Positions 14,628-22,043 are shown, counted from the stretch's first letter. The stretch is DNA of 64,000 nucleotides from Alloboseaceae bacterium BT-24-1 (GCA_025846845.1 JAOYTL010000006.1:310001-374000); one strand, 5' to 3'. Notes: generated from the letters alone by a model not told the origin. Numbers and translations are program-made.

Positions 14628-15797
14628 CTAAGGGCGCAGGACGACCTTGATCACGCCGTCCTCCTTGTCGCGGAACTTCTTGTACATGGCGGGCGCGTCT
14701 TCGAGGCTGGCTGGGTGCGTGACGACGAAGCTGGGATCGATGAGACCTGCCTCGATCTTGGCAAGCAGCGGCTTCGTATAGGCCTGGACGTGGGTCTGGC
14801 CCATTTTGAAGGTCAGGCCCTTGTTCATTGCCGCGCCGATCGGAAGCTTGTCGGCCATGCCGACATAGACGCCGGGGATGGAAATGGTTCCGCCCTTGCG
14901 GCAGCACATGATCGCTTCCCGCAGCACATGCATGCGGTCGGTTGCGAGGAAGGTAGCAGCCTTCACCTTGTCGAGGATGGCATCCGCCGCACCGTGTCCC
15001 GAGGCCTCGCAGCCGACCGCGTCGATGCAGCTGTCGGGACCGCGGCCATTGGTCAGCGCCATGAGCTGGTCGTAGACGTCGGTCTTGGAGAAATCGATCG
15101 TCTCGGCGCCGCCCGCTTCGGCCATTGCCAGCCGCTCCGGGACTTCGTCGATGGCGATGACGCGACCTGCGCCGAGCATAAACGCCGACCGGATCGCAAA
15201 CTGGCCAACCGGTCCGCAGCCCCAGATCGCGACAAAGTCGCCGTCTTGGATCTGGGCATTCTCCGCTGCCATGTAGCCGGTCGGGAAAATGTCGGAGAGG
15301 AACAGCGCTTGCTCATCGCTGACGCTGTCTGGAACCTTGATCGGGCCGACATCGGCCATCGGCACGCGAAGATACTCGGCCTGGCCACCGCTGTAGCCGC
15401 CCAGCATATGGCTGAAGCCGAAGAGACCGGCCGGCGACTGCCCCATGGCCTTCGCTGCCATCTTGGCGTTCGGATTGGTGCGGTCGCAGGCCGAGAACAT
15501 GCCCTTCCTGCAAAACCAGCAGTCGCCGCAGCTGATCGTGAACGGCACGACGACGCGGTCGCCGATACGCAGGTTGGTCACTTCCGAGCCAAGCTCGACG
15601 ACCTCGCCCATGTTCTCGTGCCCGAGAATGTCGCCGCTCTCCATGGTTGGCTGATAGCCATCGAGGAGATGCAGATCGGAGCCGCAGATCGCGCAGCAGG
15701 TGATCTTGATGATTGCATCCCGGGGATGTTGGAGTTTCGGGTCAGGAACCGTATCGACCCGAACGTCTCCTTTTCCATGCCAACAGAGCGCACGCAT
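14628..15797 (-). CDS. Zinc-dependent alcohol dehydrogenase (formaldehyde dehydrogenase-like)
   Basis: 389 residues from ATG 15797 (AAGGA seven bases upstream). Catalytic zinc site in CAICGSDLHLLDG with GHENMGEV; structural zinc with four cysteines in CGDCWFCRKGMFSAC; nucleotide-binding motif WGCGPVGQFAI; C-terminus HPASLEDAPAMY. The long form with TESGDILGHE-like spacing resembles glutathione-independent formaldehyde dehydrogenases, which oxidise alcohols or aldehydes with NAD. Upstream partner of Mn-catalase, an arrangement seen in stress clusters, so it may detoxify aldehydes formed under stress. Confidence 0.88.
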   Translation of the reverse strand: MRALCWHGKGDVRVDTVPDPKLQHPRDAIIKITCCAICGSDLHLLDGYQPTMESGDILGHENMGEVVELGSEVTNLRIGDRVVVPFTISCGDCWFCRKGMFSACDRTNPNAKMAAKAMGQSPAGLFGFSHMLGGYSGGQAEYLRVPMADVGPIKVPDSVSDEQALFLSDIFPTGYMAAENAQIQDGDFVAIWGCGPVGQFAIRSAFMLGAGRVIAIDEVPERLAMAEAGGAETIDFSKTDVYDQLMALTNGRGPDSCIDAVGCEASGHGAADAILDKVKAATFLATDRMHVLREAIMCCRKGGTISIPGVYVGMADKLPIGAAMNKGLTFKMGQTHVQAYTKPLLAKIEAGLIDPSFVVTHPASLEDAPAMYKKFRDKEDGVIKVVLRP

Positions 15798-15881
15798 GCG
15801 TCGTCCTTCCAAAGCAGGGTGAGGAACCCCACCGCGCGTCGGAGGCTGACGACCTGCTCGCCACGTCGAGCATCACCACCC

Positions 15882-15906
15882 AACAACGGGGGCGTCGAAC
15901 TGTTCC
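15882..15906 (-). promoter_or_regulatory. GSR promoter of the alcohol dehydrogenase-catalase operon
   Basis: Minus strand GGAAC (15906-15902), 17 bases, GTT (15884-15882). It lies 85 bases before the ATG at 15797. Confidence 0.6.
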
Positions 15907-15920
15907 GCTGCAGGGCGAAT

Positions 15921-16124
15921 TTATCCCTGATTAGCAATTGGCAGCGGATGAAGAGACAATTGGGCGTGCGGAAGCCTGACACAGCACAAGCGGCTGCTGG
16001 GTACCATTTCGACCAGCGCGATCTGCGCGTCGTCGATCACTGCTTTGGTATCGGCGAATTCCAAGGCCTCATCGGATCGCTCGGGGCCTTCGCCGCCGTC
16101 CGTCGTGATCGTGAACTTAGGCAT
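15921..16124 (-). pseudogene. DUF6894-like protein, C-terminus lost
   Basis: ATG 16124 starts MPKFTITTDGGEGPERSDEA, then LEFADTKAVIDDAQIALVEM, the first half of the DUF6894-type fold (compare the protein at 35730-35969). After that the expected LP...VRDEAGxxVYRASLxF half is replaced by unrelated residues to the stop at 15921. A full GSR promoter remains upstream. Probably truncated by a rearrangement; the product may still be made as a 67-residue peptide. Confidence 0.5.
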
Positions 16125-16158
16125 TGCGGCGACTCCATCCCGGCGCCCCCGCTGACCG

Positions 16159-16183
16159 AACGGGAGATCCGCTTTCCGGTTCC
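16159..16183 (-). promoter_or_regulatory. GSR promoter of the truncated DUF6894-like gene
   Basis: Minus strand GGAAC (16183-16179), 16 bases, CGTT (16162-16159), full consensus, 35 bases before the ATG at 16124. Confidence 0.65.
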
Positions 16184-16288
16184 GGCTCTGTACGGCACCG
16201 GACTGAACGGGGAGGTCACTGTCGAGCGCTGGCCCGCATAAACCCACGAGATATGCATGCCGCAATCTGGTTTGAGCCGCGCGGAAAA

Positions 16289-16313
16289 GCCCGCCGAGTG
16301 TCGCTCGGCGGGC
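16289..16313 (-). terminator. Rho-independent terminator of the DUF892 gene
   Basis: Perfect 10-bp stem GCCCGCCGAG / CTCGGCGGGC with loop TGTCG. On the minus strand the stem is followed by TTTTCC, and it lies 19 bases after the stop of the gene at 16332. Confidence 0.75.
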
Positions 16314-16331
16314 CTCAATCGTTGCCGGAGC

Positions 16332-16841
16332 TCAGGCCGCCTTCGCGGTGGCGACTGCCGCTGAGTTCGTCGACTTGCTGATCTTCGTCAGCAGCTCGTC
16401 CGTCTTGGTCTCTTCGGCGAGCGTAGCGTCGAGCAGCGTGACCGCGTCCTTGTGGCCGAGCTGTTGAGCCCAGGACCTGAGCGTGCCGTAGCGGGTCATC
16501 TCATAGTGTTCGACCGCCTGAGCGGACGCTACCAGCCCGGCATCGAGTGCCGGACTATCGGCGTAGTCCTCCATGACCGCCTTGCCTTCCTCGAGAATGC
16601 CGAGGATCGCGTCGCAGGTCTTGCCGCGGGGCGCCTTGCCGATCACCTCGAAGACGTCGCTGAGACGCTCGACATGACCTTCCGTCTCAGTGCGATGGGT
16701 CTCGAAAGCCTTCTTGAGCTCGGCCGAATTGGCCGCCTTCGCCATCTTGGGCAGAGCCTTCAGAATCTGTTTTTCGGCGTAATAAACGTCCTTGAGCATG
16801 TCGTGAAACATGTCGTCGAGAGCTTTGGGTTCGCTGGCCAT
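16332..16841 (-). CDS. DUF892 (YciE/YciF-type) ferritin-like protein
   Basis: 169 residues. Four-helix bundle pattern: ALDDMFHDMLKDVYYAEKQI, then LKKAFETHRTETEGHVERL, then GLVASAQAVEHYEMTRYGTL, then LLDATLAEETKTDELLTKI. The Glu and His residues E-x-x-H sit at ferritin-like metal positions (YAEKQ, HRTETEGH, EHYE, EETK). YciE/YciF family members are induced by general stress and may bind metal or protect against oxidants. A full GSR promoter lies 33 bases upstream and a terminator follows, so this is a single-gene unit. Confidence 0.88.
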   Translation of the reverse strand: MASEPKALDDMFHDMLKDVYYAEKQILKALPKMAKAANSAELKKAFETHRTETEGHVERLSDVFEVIGKAPRGKTCDAILGILEEGKAVMEDYADSPALDAGLVASAQAVEHYEMTRYGTLRSWAQQLGHKDAVTLLDATLAEETKTDELLTKISKSTNSAAVATAKAA

Positions 16842-16873
16842 GGGGCGCTCCTAACTAGCTGAGAAGCCCATGC

Positions 16874-16898
16874 AACGTAGGGGGGCTCGCGTAGTTCC
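16874..16898 (-). promoter_or_regulatory. GSR promoter of the DUF892 gene
   Basis: Minus strand GGAAC (16898-16894), 16 bases, CGTT (16877-16874), full consensus. Confidence 0.7.
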
Positions 16899-17008
16899 GT
16901 CCTTCAGGGATAAAGGCGGGCAGACGTTGGTGGGGCACGCCGCCAACCGCTTGCTCGAATAGGTCCTCAGCAGCGCGGGACAACTCCAAGGCTGTTCGAG
17001 CGGGATGT

Positions 17009-17033
17009 GGAACAGCGGGCCGTGCGCATCGTT
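17009..17033 (+). promoter_or_regulatory. GSR promoter of the DUF883/holin-like pair
   Basis: GGAAC 17009-17013, 16 bases, CGTT 17030-17033, 61 bases before the ATG at 17094. It is arranged back to back with the DUF892 promoter 111 bases away. Confidence 0.7.
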
Positions 17034-17093
17034 TGATCCCCATCAGTGTAGGCCGCTGCGTAATGGCTCAGCTCAATTACGAGGGGTAAATCC

Positions 17094-17351
17094 ATGGAAA
17101 ACGGGTTCAAGGCGATGTCTAAGAGCGTCGACGAGCGCGGGGGAACTGCATCCGACGAATCCACGGAGGGGCAGACAGCTGACCGCCTTAAGGCGTACGG
17201 AGTTGATACCGACGTGATGGCGGAGGCTGCCACGGAGCGCGTGAGCGAACTTCAGCAATTGATAATGGACGAGGTTCGCGCCCGTCCCCTGCGCGCCCTT
17301 GGATGGGCGGCCGCTGCGGGCGTCGTTTTCGGTTTCTGGGCGGCGAAATAG
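17094..17351 (+). CDS. DUF883/ElaB-YqjD-like membrane-anchored protein
   Basis: 85 residues. An acidic, helical N-terminus (EAATERVSELQQLIMDEVRA) and one C-terminal membrane span RPLRALGWAAAAGVVFGFW, the R-x-RPL-x-AL signature of DUF883. E. coli relatives ElaB and YqjD are stationary-phase, inner-membrane proteins that bind ribosomes. GAGGGG lies upstream of the ATG. The next gene starts three bases after the stop, giving a YqjD-YqjE-like pair behind a GSR promoter. Confidence 0.72.
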   Translation: MENGFKAMSKSVDERGGTASDESTEGQTADRLKAYGVDTDVMAEAATERVSELQQLIMDEVRARPLRALGWAAAAGVVFGFWAAK

Positions 17352-17354
17352 ATC

Positions 17355-17771
17355 GTGGGCGGGTTGCCGGTTTATTTCGCCTCGCGCGCAAGGGCTGCTC
17401 TAAAGCGGGCTGCTGTCACCTACAGCTTGATGGCCTTTAGCGGGCTGATCACAGTCTTCGCTTTGGGGTACGCGCTTAATGCTGGCTACACGGCGCTGAT
17501 GTTCCGATACGGCGCGATTGCAGCCAGTCTCTCAATAGCGGGCATCTTGCTTCTGACGGCCGCAATTTTCCTGGCTGCAGCGCTCATCGTCAGGAGATGG
17601 CCTACGGCGCCACCGGCCTTGTCGAACCTGCAATTTGCGCGTCTCCATGCCGCGCGTCGAACGGGATCGCCCGTGCTTGCTCTGGGCGCAGGGCTGGCAG
17701 GGGCCGCCACGGTGGCTGCGGCAATAATTGGCTTCAGAAAGCGCGCACGTTCAAACGAGCTGGATACATAG
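17355..17771 (+). CDS. Phage-holin-like (YqjE-type) membrane protein
   Basis: 138 residues from GTG 17355. Two long hydrophobic spans about 22-48 and 55-80 (SLSIAGILLLTAAIFLAAAL), then a basic linker and a third span at 105-125 (LALGAGLAGAATVAAAIIG), ending in RKRARS. The layout resembles the YqjE/holin 3_6 partner that follows DUF883 genes. Co-transcribed with the upstream gene. Function unknown, inner membrane. Confidence 0.6.
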   Translation: MGGLPVYFASRARAALKRAAVTYSLMAFSGLITVFALGYALNAGYTALMFRYGAIAASLSIAGILLLTAAIFLAAALIVRRWPTAPPALSNLQFARLHAARRTGSPVLALGAGLAGAATVAAAIIGFRKRARSNELDT

Positions 17772-18016
17772 GACGGGGCCTGTCGGCTTGAAATCGAGAT
17801 CGAGGCCTTGCAGGCTGGCGCTGCGCGTACTCATGCAGGCTGGTGGGCGCTTTTCGCTTTACCAAGACACGTCGCGTTCCATTCCGCCAACGAGCTGCCC
17901 GCGGATCGGGCGAAGGATTAAGCAACGGCGATTTCCAGCGAGCGCCACTCAGCAAGTTGCGGACGGAGATCGGGCATCAGTGTTCCCGACGCTCAGAGGA
18001 ACCTGTTAAAACCCCG

Positions 18017-18325
18017 TCATTTCCGACGTAGCCATTGTCGCAGTCGAGCCCATTGGTCAGCTCCGAATAATGTGAACCGCGCAACGGGATGTTGGAGGAA
18101 AGGTATATCGGCGGCCAGCAAGAGAAGGCCGAGGGGCAACATCCAAATGCCCAGGCCAGGCAGAATTGCAAAGACGCCACCAACCATCAGAAGCAAGCCA
18201 GCAGGTATGCGGACCCATCGGGAGGCTGGGTGACGGAGCCATCTTAGCGCTGACCCGACCCAGAGAGGCACTTCCCGCTCAAAGCGCTTAAATGCTTGTC
18301 GTAAAGCCTGCCTGCCGTCGAGCAT
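18017..18325 (-). CDS. Small two-span membrane protein
   Basis: 102 residues. Basic amphipathic start (RQAFKRFEREVPLWVGSALR), then a hairpin of two spans (IPAGLLLMVGGVFAILPGLG, WMLPLGLLLLAADIPFL), then RLRQWLRRK. The P-G-x-x-L-x-x-GG ... LPxLGxWMLPxGLxLLAxDxP pattern is common in alphaproteobacteria and recalls PGPGW-type proteins. No function known. No GSR box was found in front. Confidence 0.65.
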   Translation of the reverse strand: MLDGRQALRQAFKRFEREVPLWVGSALRWLRHPASRWVRIPAGLLLMVGGVFAILPGLGIWMLPLGLLLLAADIPFLQHPVARFTLFGADQWARLRQWLRRK

Positions 18326-18403
18326 GGCCTTGCTCCAAAACCGCCGGAACTGGTGAATGTAGCGGGCGGCCGACTGCGGCGACCCGCTACACCAAGCGGT
18401 TGC

Positions 18404-18655
18404 TTAACCGCAGATGCGCGTGCGCCTGATGACGACCTCACCAAACCGGTTAACTCGGCGCTTTTCCACCATCCGACAGTCGCGGTAGCGGCTGCGCACC
18501 ACCCGCCGCTCCTCATATCCTCGCCGATCCCGATATCGCGGGCCGTCGTAGCCCGGGCGGTCAATGCGCGTTTCGATCCGCACTTGCGACTGCGCGGGCG
18601 CGGTGAGAAGTGCTGCCGATGCGATGCCGGCAGCCAATAGAATTGTCCGAAACAT
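18404..18655 (-). CDS. Small secreted Arg/Tyr-rich protein
   Basis: 83 residues from ATG 18655 (GAGGA upstream). Signal peptide MFRTILLAAGIASAALLTAP, cut after AQS, then a strongly basic mature part rich in Arg, Tyr and Asp (RYRDRRGYEERRVV, RYRDCRMVEKRRVNRFGEVV) ending RRTRICG with two cysteines. Periplasmic. No recognised domain, but similar Arg-rich exported proteins are frequent in this order. It follows the DUF1236 gene by 71 bases and may share its GSR promoter. Confidence 0.65.
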   Translation of the reverse strand: MFRTILLAAGIASAALLTAPAQSQVRIETRIDRPGYDGPRYRDRRGYEERRVVRSRYRDCRMVEKRRVNRFGEVVIRRTRICG

Positions 18656-18726
18656 AGCGTATTCCTCTTTGTCGTGGGCGGAAACGTTCGGAGCCCACCC
18701 CGCTTGGGATGGGCCCCGACCTTTGA

Positions 18727-19152
18727 TCATTCGATGATCTGAACGATCTTGCGCGACTTCGGCTCGACCAGGACGGTCTGATCATTGACGACCGTGTAGC
18801 GATACTCGGTCTTGCCGTAGCGAGCGGGCACCTCGTGGTAGGTCACCGTCGTCGGCAACGTGGCGCCCACGACGACCTTTTCCCGATATGTGACCGAAGG
18901 CACCTTTTGCTCCCTCACATAGGTGCGAAACTCGGTCCGCTTATCCGCGGTGATACCGCCGACCACCGCGCCGACTGTGGCGCCACCGACCGCGCCTACA
19001 GCTGCACCAGCGGGCCCACCGACGATTGCCCCTCCGACGGCACCGGTGCCTGCACCGGCGGCAGCGCCGCCAGCGGCACCCGAGTTCGACTGTGAGAACG
19101 CCGTCGCCGGGACAACGGCGAGCGCGGCGATAATAGCGAGGTTCTTCATCAT
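18727..19152 (-). CDS. DUF1236 secreted protein with glycine-zipper region (paralog 1)
   Basis: 141 residues. Signal peptide MMKNLAIIAALAVVPATAFS, a Gly/Ala-zipper (GAVGGAIVGGPAGAAVGAVG) able to insert in membranes, then a DUF1236 domain: YVREQKVPSVTYREKVVVGA, LPTTVTYHEVPARYG, and the ending YTVVNDQTVLVEP with KIVQIIE. Two paralogs in this window (21522, 25997) share the ending TVLVxPxxxxIVQIIE but lack the zipper. Probably periplasmic or envelope-bound, function unknown. Full GSR promoter 37 bases upstream. Confidence 0.82.
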   Translation of the reverse strand: MMKNLAIIAALAVVPATAFSQSNSGAAGGAAAGAGTGAVGGAIVGGPAGAAVGAVGGATVGAVVGGITADKRTEFRTYVREQKVPSVTYREKVVVGATLPTTVTYHEVPARYGKTEYRYTVVNDQTVLVEPKSRKIVQIIE

Positions 19153-19188
19153 AGCTCTTCTCCCTGCATGGCCCCTGCCACAGGACTA

Positions 19189-19213
19189 AACGGCCGCCTG
19201 GATCGCAGGTTCC
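19189..19213 (-). promoter_or_regulatory. GSR promoter of DUF1236 paralog 1
   Basis: Minus strand GGAAC (19213-19209), 16 bases, CGTT (19192-19189), full consensus. Confidence 0.7.
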
Positions 19214-19847
19214 ATGAATAGCTATTCATAATTACTGCGCTTGTTCAGTATTAACGCCTATTCATCTCGCTGAGGGGAAGGCGTCTTTCAAGTTTTGATA
19301 ACAGCAGCGGTCTGAACGTCATTTCTTTGAGATGGGCCGCCGCATCCTGTTGCTAAATCGCCCGACGCCACTGCGGCGTGGTTAGCGGCCGTATCGCATG
19401 TTGCCGCCCGACGTGATGCAGCAGCGGCCACCTTTAGGGCCAACGCAGACCCCGGCGTTGCTACATGCGCACGAGCCCGGCCGCCCTAAGCAGACATTCC
19501 CAGGGAGGAGCGCTACCTGATGTAAAAAATCGCGCTCCGTCGGCTTCGGCCGGCTGGGCTTTTTTATTGCGAACGGGTTCGCGCTCGCAGAATCTCTTCC
19601 ATGCGATCCGAGTCGGCTTTCAATGAGGCGGCGCCAGCTGCGCCCCGGATCGCTTCGAGCGACCTGCCATCGCGCCCATCTTCCGGCCTGCCGGACCCGT
19701 TCAGGAAGCGCAGCCGTTAACCTGCCGGCATGGCGAGCAGCATGTACACTTCGCATTGCCGCGCCCACTCACTCGACTAGGTCGAGACCTCCCGGCCGGC
19801 TAGATGCGAAAAGACGAGCAGGACGGTGGCGCGGTCGGATGTCATGA
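19214..19847. other. 634-bp stretch without a confident gene
   Basis: Holds an A/T-rich start with an inverted repeat ATGAATAGCTATTCAT, a possible cysteine-rich peptide remnant on the minus strand (frame ending at 19382: CACSNAGVCVGPKGGR, then CCITSGGNMRYGR) for which no start codon with a ribosome site was found, and a bidirectional terminator at 19524-19565. No other coding signal seen. Confidence 0.4.
19524..19565. terminator. Bidirectional terminator with TTCG tetraloop
   Basis: GTCGGC-TTCG-GCCGGC stem-loop (19539-19554) flanked by AAAAAA (19524-19529) on the left and TTTTTT (19560-19565) on the right, so it has a U tract on both strands. No annotated gene ends here on either strand, which suggests an unrecognised transcript nearby. 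Confidence 0.6.
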
Positions 19848-19943
19848 TCATTTGTCGTCGTCAGTTCGCGTCACCCGGTACACCACGACGAAATATGCGA
19901 CTAGCACTGCGATGACGGCGCCGATGGTCGCAATTGTGCTCAT
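19848..19943 (-). CDS. Tiny single-span membrane peptide (31 aa)
   Basis: ATG 19943 to TGA 19848. Begins MSTIATIGAVIAVLVAYFVV, one membrane helix, and ends with the charged tail RVTRTDDDK. Third in a minus-strand row 20298, 20047, 19943, so probably the last gene of a short operon of small stress peptides. Not reported by ordinary gene finders because of its length. Confidence 0.5.
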   Translation of the reverse strand: MSTIATIGAVIAVLVAYFVVVYRVTRTDDDK

Positions 19944-19972
19944 GGTTATCTCGACGGCTGTGCGAAGGGATC

Positions 19973-20047
19973 CTATCGAAACGAGGCGATTCCGATGGCG
20001 CTAAGGATCGCGACAATGAGCAAACCCCAGATCACCAGCGCTTGCAT
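19973..20047 (-). CDS. Tiny single-span membrane peptide (24 aa)
   Basis: ATG 20047-20045 overlaps the TGA of the upstream gene as TGATG, a sign of translational coupling, and ends with TAG at 19973. It starts MQALVIWGLLIVAIL and ends GIASFR: one hydrophobic helix with a basic end, much like the 24-residue peptide at 5827. Function unknown. Confidence 0.55.
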   Translation of the reverse strand: MQALVIWGLLIVAILSAIGIASFR

Positions 20048-20298
20048 CAGATGCACCGCGTCAACGTTTGTCCGGTCGACTCAATCTCGAACAGGCAGTC
20101 GTTGATGAAGCGTACCGGGGTGCCATCTTCAAGCTCGTAACGCGTCACGTTCAAATCGGCGAAGGGGCGATAGACAATGACCGTGTAGCGCTTGCCGTCC
20201 TGGTCATGGCATAGCTCGCGGTGGAGTACTTGGGGGTCGTAAGCTGGCCTACCGACGATTTTTTCGCTGAGCCTGGCGTGCTTCGCCTGTGTATGCAT
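20047..20298 (-). CDS. Small conserved protein, paralog of 12257-12496
   Basis: 83 residues from ATG 20298, with GGAGG five bases upstream; TTG 20310 is less likely. Core YTVIVYRPFADLNVTRYELE, then DGTPVRFINDCLFEIESTGQ, then TLTRC, almost the same as the protein at 12257. The N-terminus (MHTQAKHARLSEKIVG) differs. Unknown function. Translationally coupled to the tiny membrane peptide behind it; a GSR-type promoter lies 28 bases upstream. Confidence 0.7.
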   Translation of the reverse strand: MHTQAKHARLSEKIVGRPAYDPQVLHRELCHDQDGKRYTVIVYRPFADLNVTRYELEDGTPVRFINDCLFEIESTGQTLTRCI

Positions 20299-20325
20299 GG
20301 CAACCTCCAACGCAACAGCTGTTGG

Positions 20326-20351
20326 AACAGTCGACCACGACGCAAAGTTCC
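20326..20351 (-). promoter_or_regulatory. GSR-type promoter of the 20298 operon
   Basis: Minus strand GGAAC (20351-20347), 18 bases, GTT (20328-20326). Confidence 0.5.
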
Positions 20352-20358
20352 AGGGTCT

Positions 20359-20442
20359 CTACCGGTCCCAACGATCAGCCGCCGCCCATCCGACAGCCAG
20401 TGAGGCGAGCATGCCGACCGTGACGGTGAAGAACAGATCCAT
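20359..20442 (-). CDS. Tiny single-span membrane peptide (27 aa)
   Basis: ATG 20442 to the stop at 20359. Reads MDLFFTVTVGMLASLAVGW then AAADRWDR: one membrane helix and a charged end. A weak GAGGG site precedes it and a GGAAC-N18-GTT promoter lies 29 bases upstream, which supports expression. Function unknown. Confidence 0.5.
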   Translation of the reverse strand: MDLFFTVTVGMLASLAVGWAAADRWDR

Positions 20443-20470
20443 ATACGCGCCCTCGTGTCGATAACAGCAG

Positions 20471-20496
20471 AACAGCGCGTAAGTTGAGCTTGTTCC
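20471..20496 (-). promoter_or_regulatory. GSR-type promoter of the 27-aa peptide
   Basis: Minus strand GGAAC (20496-20492), 18 bases, GTT (20473-20471). Confidence 0.5.
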
Positions 20497-20555
20497 CTTC
20501 CAGTCTCGTCCAGCGTGCAAATCTAGTTTCGTGTCATGAATATTTCGACAACTCA

Positions 20556-20580
20556 GGAACGTCACACATCGGCTGTCGTT
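20556..20580 (+). promoter_or_regulatory. GSR promoter of the DUF982 gene
   Basis: GGAAC 20556-20560, 16 bases, CGTT 20577-20580, full consensus, 30 bases before the ATG at 20610. Confidence 0.7.
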
Positions 20581-20609
20581 GAATCGTCAGTTCGCAGCGG
20601 AGGTGTGTC

Positions 20610-20861
20610 ATGGGACGTCACTGGTTCAACCCGGCCGTCTATGTCGAGACCGATCGCGCCGGCCATTCCTATGCAGTCACATCAGTGGAGAAGGCTGCCG
20701 AGCTGCTCATGGCGTGGCCAGAGCGCAGCAACGAATGGGAAGAAGCGTTTCGAGCTTGTGCAGCCGCTGTCCACGGCAAGAAGTCGGCCGATGAAGCTCG
20801 GATCGCGTTCGAGAAGGCTGCGGCAGCGGCCAACCGTCTGATTTTGACGACCGTTGGCTAG
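20610..20861 (+). CDS. DUF982 protein
   Basis: 83 residues. DUF982 pattern: W-F-x-P-V at the start (HWFNPAVYVE), SYAVTSVEKAAELLMAWPER, then ACAAAVHGKKSADEARIAFE ending AAAAANRL. Found almost only in Hyphomicrobiales, cytoplasmic, function unknown. GGAGG lies close to the ATG and a full GSR promoter is upstream. A possible terminator GGCCCCG/CGGGGCC follows at 20941-20973. Confidence 0.8.
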   Translation: MGRHWFNPAVYVETDRAGHSYAVTSVEKAAELLMAWPERSNEWEEAFRACAAAVHGKKSADEARIAFEKAAAAANRLILTTVG

Positions 20862-20940
20862 CAAGCTCCTTCGCACGATCGCTCTCTTGAACCGGCAAGC
20901 CCTGGCAGCGTTCAATACCTATCCGAGATGTGTCCAGTAT

Positions 20941-20973
20941 GGCCCCGTCAGCTTCAGGTCAGTTGGCGGGGCC
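20941..20973 (+). terminator. Possible terminator after the DUF982 gene
   Basis: GGCCCCG (20941-20947) pairs with CGGGGCC (20967-20973), followed by TTT. The loop is 19 bases, so the structure is weak. Confidence 0.3.
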
Positions 20974-21204
20974 TTTGCTGTTTGGCGTCGATTGTCGCGC
21001 GAGATGGCGGACGCGGCGAAGGCCTATAGGCTGGGCTAGCCGCCAAGACTGTTGAAAATGCAACATACCGAACAAAAGGGGGTATACCCGCGCTGGTTCG
21101 CTAGCGCGCGAAGATGGTTCGTGTTCAAATGTTTGAGTAGTGGCCTTTGGTAGCGATTCCAACAACGCGGGCTTGCGTGCAAGCCGCCAAGGGCAGCTTC
21201 TTCC

Positions 21205-21456
21205 ATGGACGTATTCACGATGGTGATTGTCGCCTGCGTAGCGGGTGAGCCCACCTGTTTGTCAACGCATATCAGTGAGATGAGCTTCGTCAGTAATGAA
21301 GCCTGCGAGGCTCGCATCGACGATATTGTGGGAGCGATGACCAAGGACTTTGCAAAGCGCCTGGAGTTGAAGGGGCGCCAGGTCAGCTACGACGTTTCGT
21401 GCATGAATAGGGTGCAGCTCGCCCAAAAATTTGGAATCACGCAGTCCGACACTTAG
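21205..21456 (+). CDS. Small hypothetical protein with conserved cysteines
   Basis: 83 residues from ATG 21205. A short hydrophobic start (MDVFTMVIVACVAG) then EPTCLSTHISEMSFVSNEAC, EARIDDIVGAM and YDVSCMNRVQLAQKFGI. Cysteines at about 11, 18, 33 and 66 could form disulfides after export, although the leader is short for a signal peptide. No known domain. The gene ends at a strong terminator shared with the convergent DUF1236 gene. Confidence 0.55.
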   Translation: MDVFTMVIVACVAGEPTCLSTHISEMSFVSNEACEARIDDIVGAMTKDFAKRLELKGRQVSYDVSCMNRVQLAQKFGITQSDT

Positions 21457-21470
21457 GGCCGCCCACGCAA

Positions 21471-21497
21471 CAAAGAGGTCGAGTGGCGACCTCTTTG
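21471..21497. terminator. Bidirectional terminator between convergent genes
   Basis: Perfect 11-bp stem CAAAGAGGTCG / CGACCTCTTTG with loop AGTGG, between the stops at 21456 and 21522. Confidence 0.75.
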
Positions 21498-21521
21498 CCG
21501 TGAGTTTCGCTCGTCGCGATA

Positions 21522-21833
21522 TTACTCGATGATCTGGACGATCTTGCGCGAGCTCGGCTCGACCAGAACCGTCTTGTCGTTGACGACCGCGTAGCGGTAC
21601 TGGGTGACGCCGACGTCCGCCGGCAAGGTTTGGAGCGTAACCGAGGCCGGCAGAGCCGTTCCAACGGTAACTGACTCGGTCACCTTCATGGAGGCGGGCT
21701 TCTCCTTGACCACATAGGCTCGGACCTTGCTCTGTTGCTCGGTCGTGATCGTTGTGGTGGTCGTGGTTGACGTCTGGGCGAACGCCACCGCCGGAGCTAG
21801 GGCGAGAGCGGCTGCAAGAAAGATCTTCTTCAT
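21522..21833 (-). CDS. DUF1236 secreted protein (paralog 2)
   Basis: 103 residues from ATG 21833, with AAGGAGG five bases upstream. Signal peptide MKKIFLAAALALAPAVAFAQ, a Thr-rich spacer (TSTTTTTTITTEQQ), then DUF1236: VRAYVVKEKPASMKVTESVT, LPASVTLQTLPADVGVTQYR, and YAVVNDKTVLVEP with KIVQIIE. Periplasmic, unknown role. GSR promoter 36 bases upstream; shares a terminator with the gene at 21205. Confidence 0.85.
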   Translation of the reverse strand: MKKIFLAAALALAPAVAFAQTSTTTTTTITTEQQSKVRAYVVKEKPASMKVTESVTVGTALPASVTLQTLPADVGVTQYRYAVVNDKTVLVEPSSRKIVQIIE

Positions 21834-21868
21834 GGTGGCCTCCTTGGCAATCCCCCCACGGACGCCGC

Positions 21869-21893
21869 AACTTAGAGGCATTATAAAAGTTCC
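21869..21893 (-). promoter_or_regulatory. GSR promoter of DUF1236 paralog 2
   Basis: Minus strand GGAAC (21893-21889), 17 bases, GTT (21871-21869). Confidence 0.6.
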
Positions 21894-22043
21894 CCCGAGA
21901 CTCGCTTTTTCTGCGGCAGGGAGGTCAACGCCGCATGCCGCACACCCATTTGCGAGCGTCGGCCGCCTGCGTGCAACGTCCGGTCGGCTTGACTCTCCCG
22001 GAGTGTTGTTCTCTTTATGTTCTCTTATTTGAGAGTGAGAACG

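Noticed and set aside
14715..16241. Open frame of 508 codons on the plus strand
   Set aside because: It is the antisense of the zinc alcohol dehydrogenase, whose motifs are clear; the plus frame has no recognisable domain and reflects the high GC.
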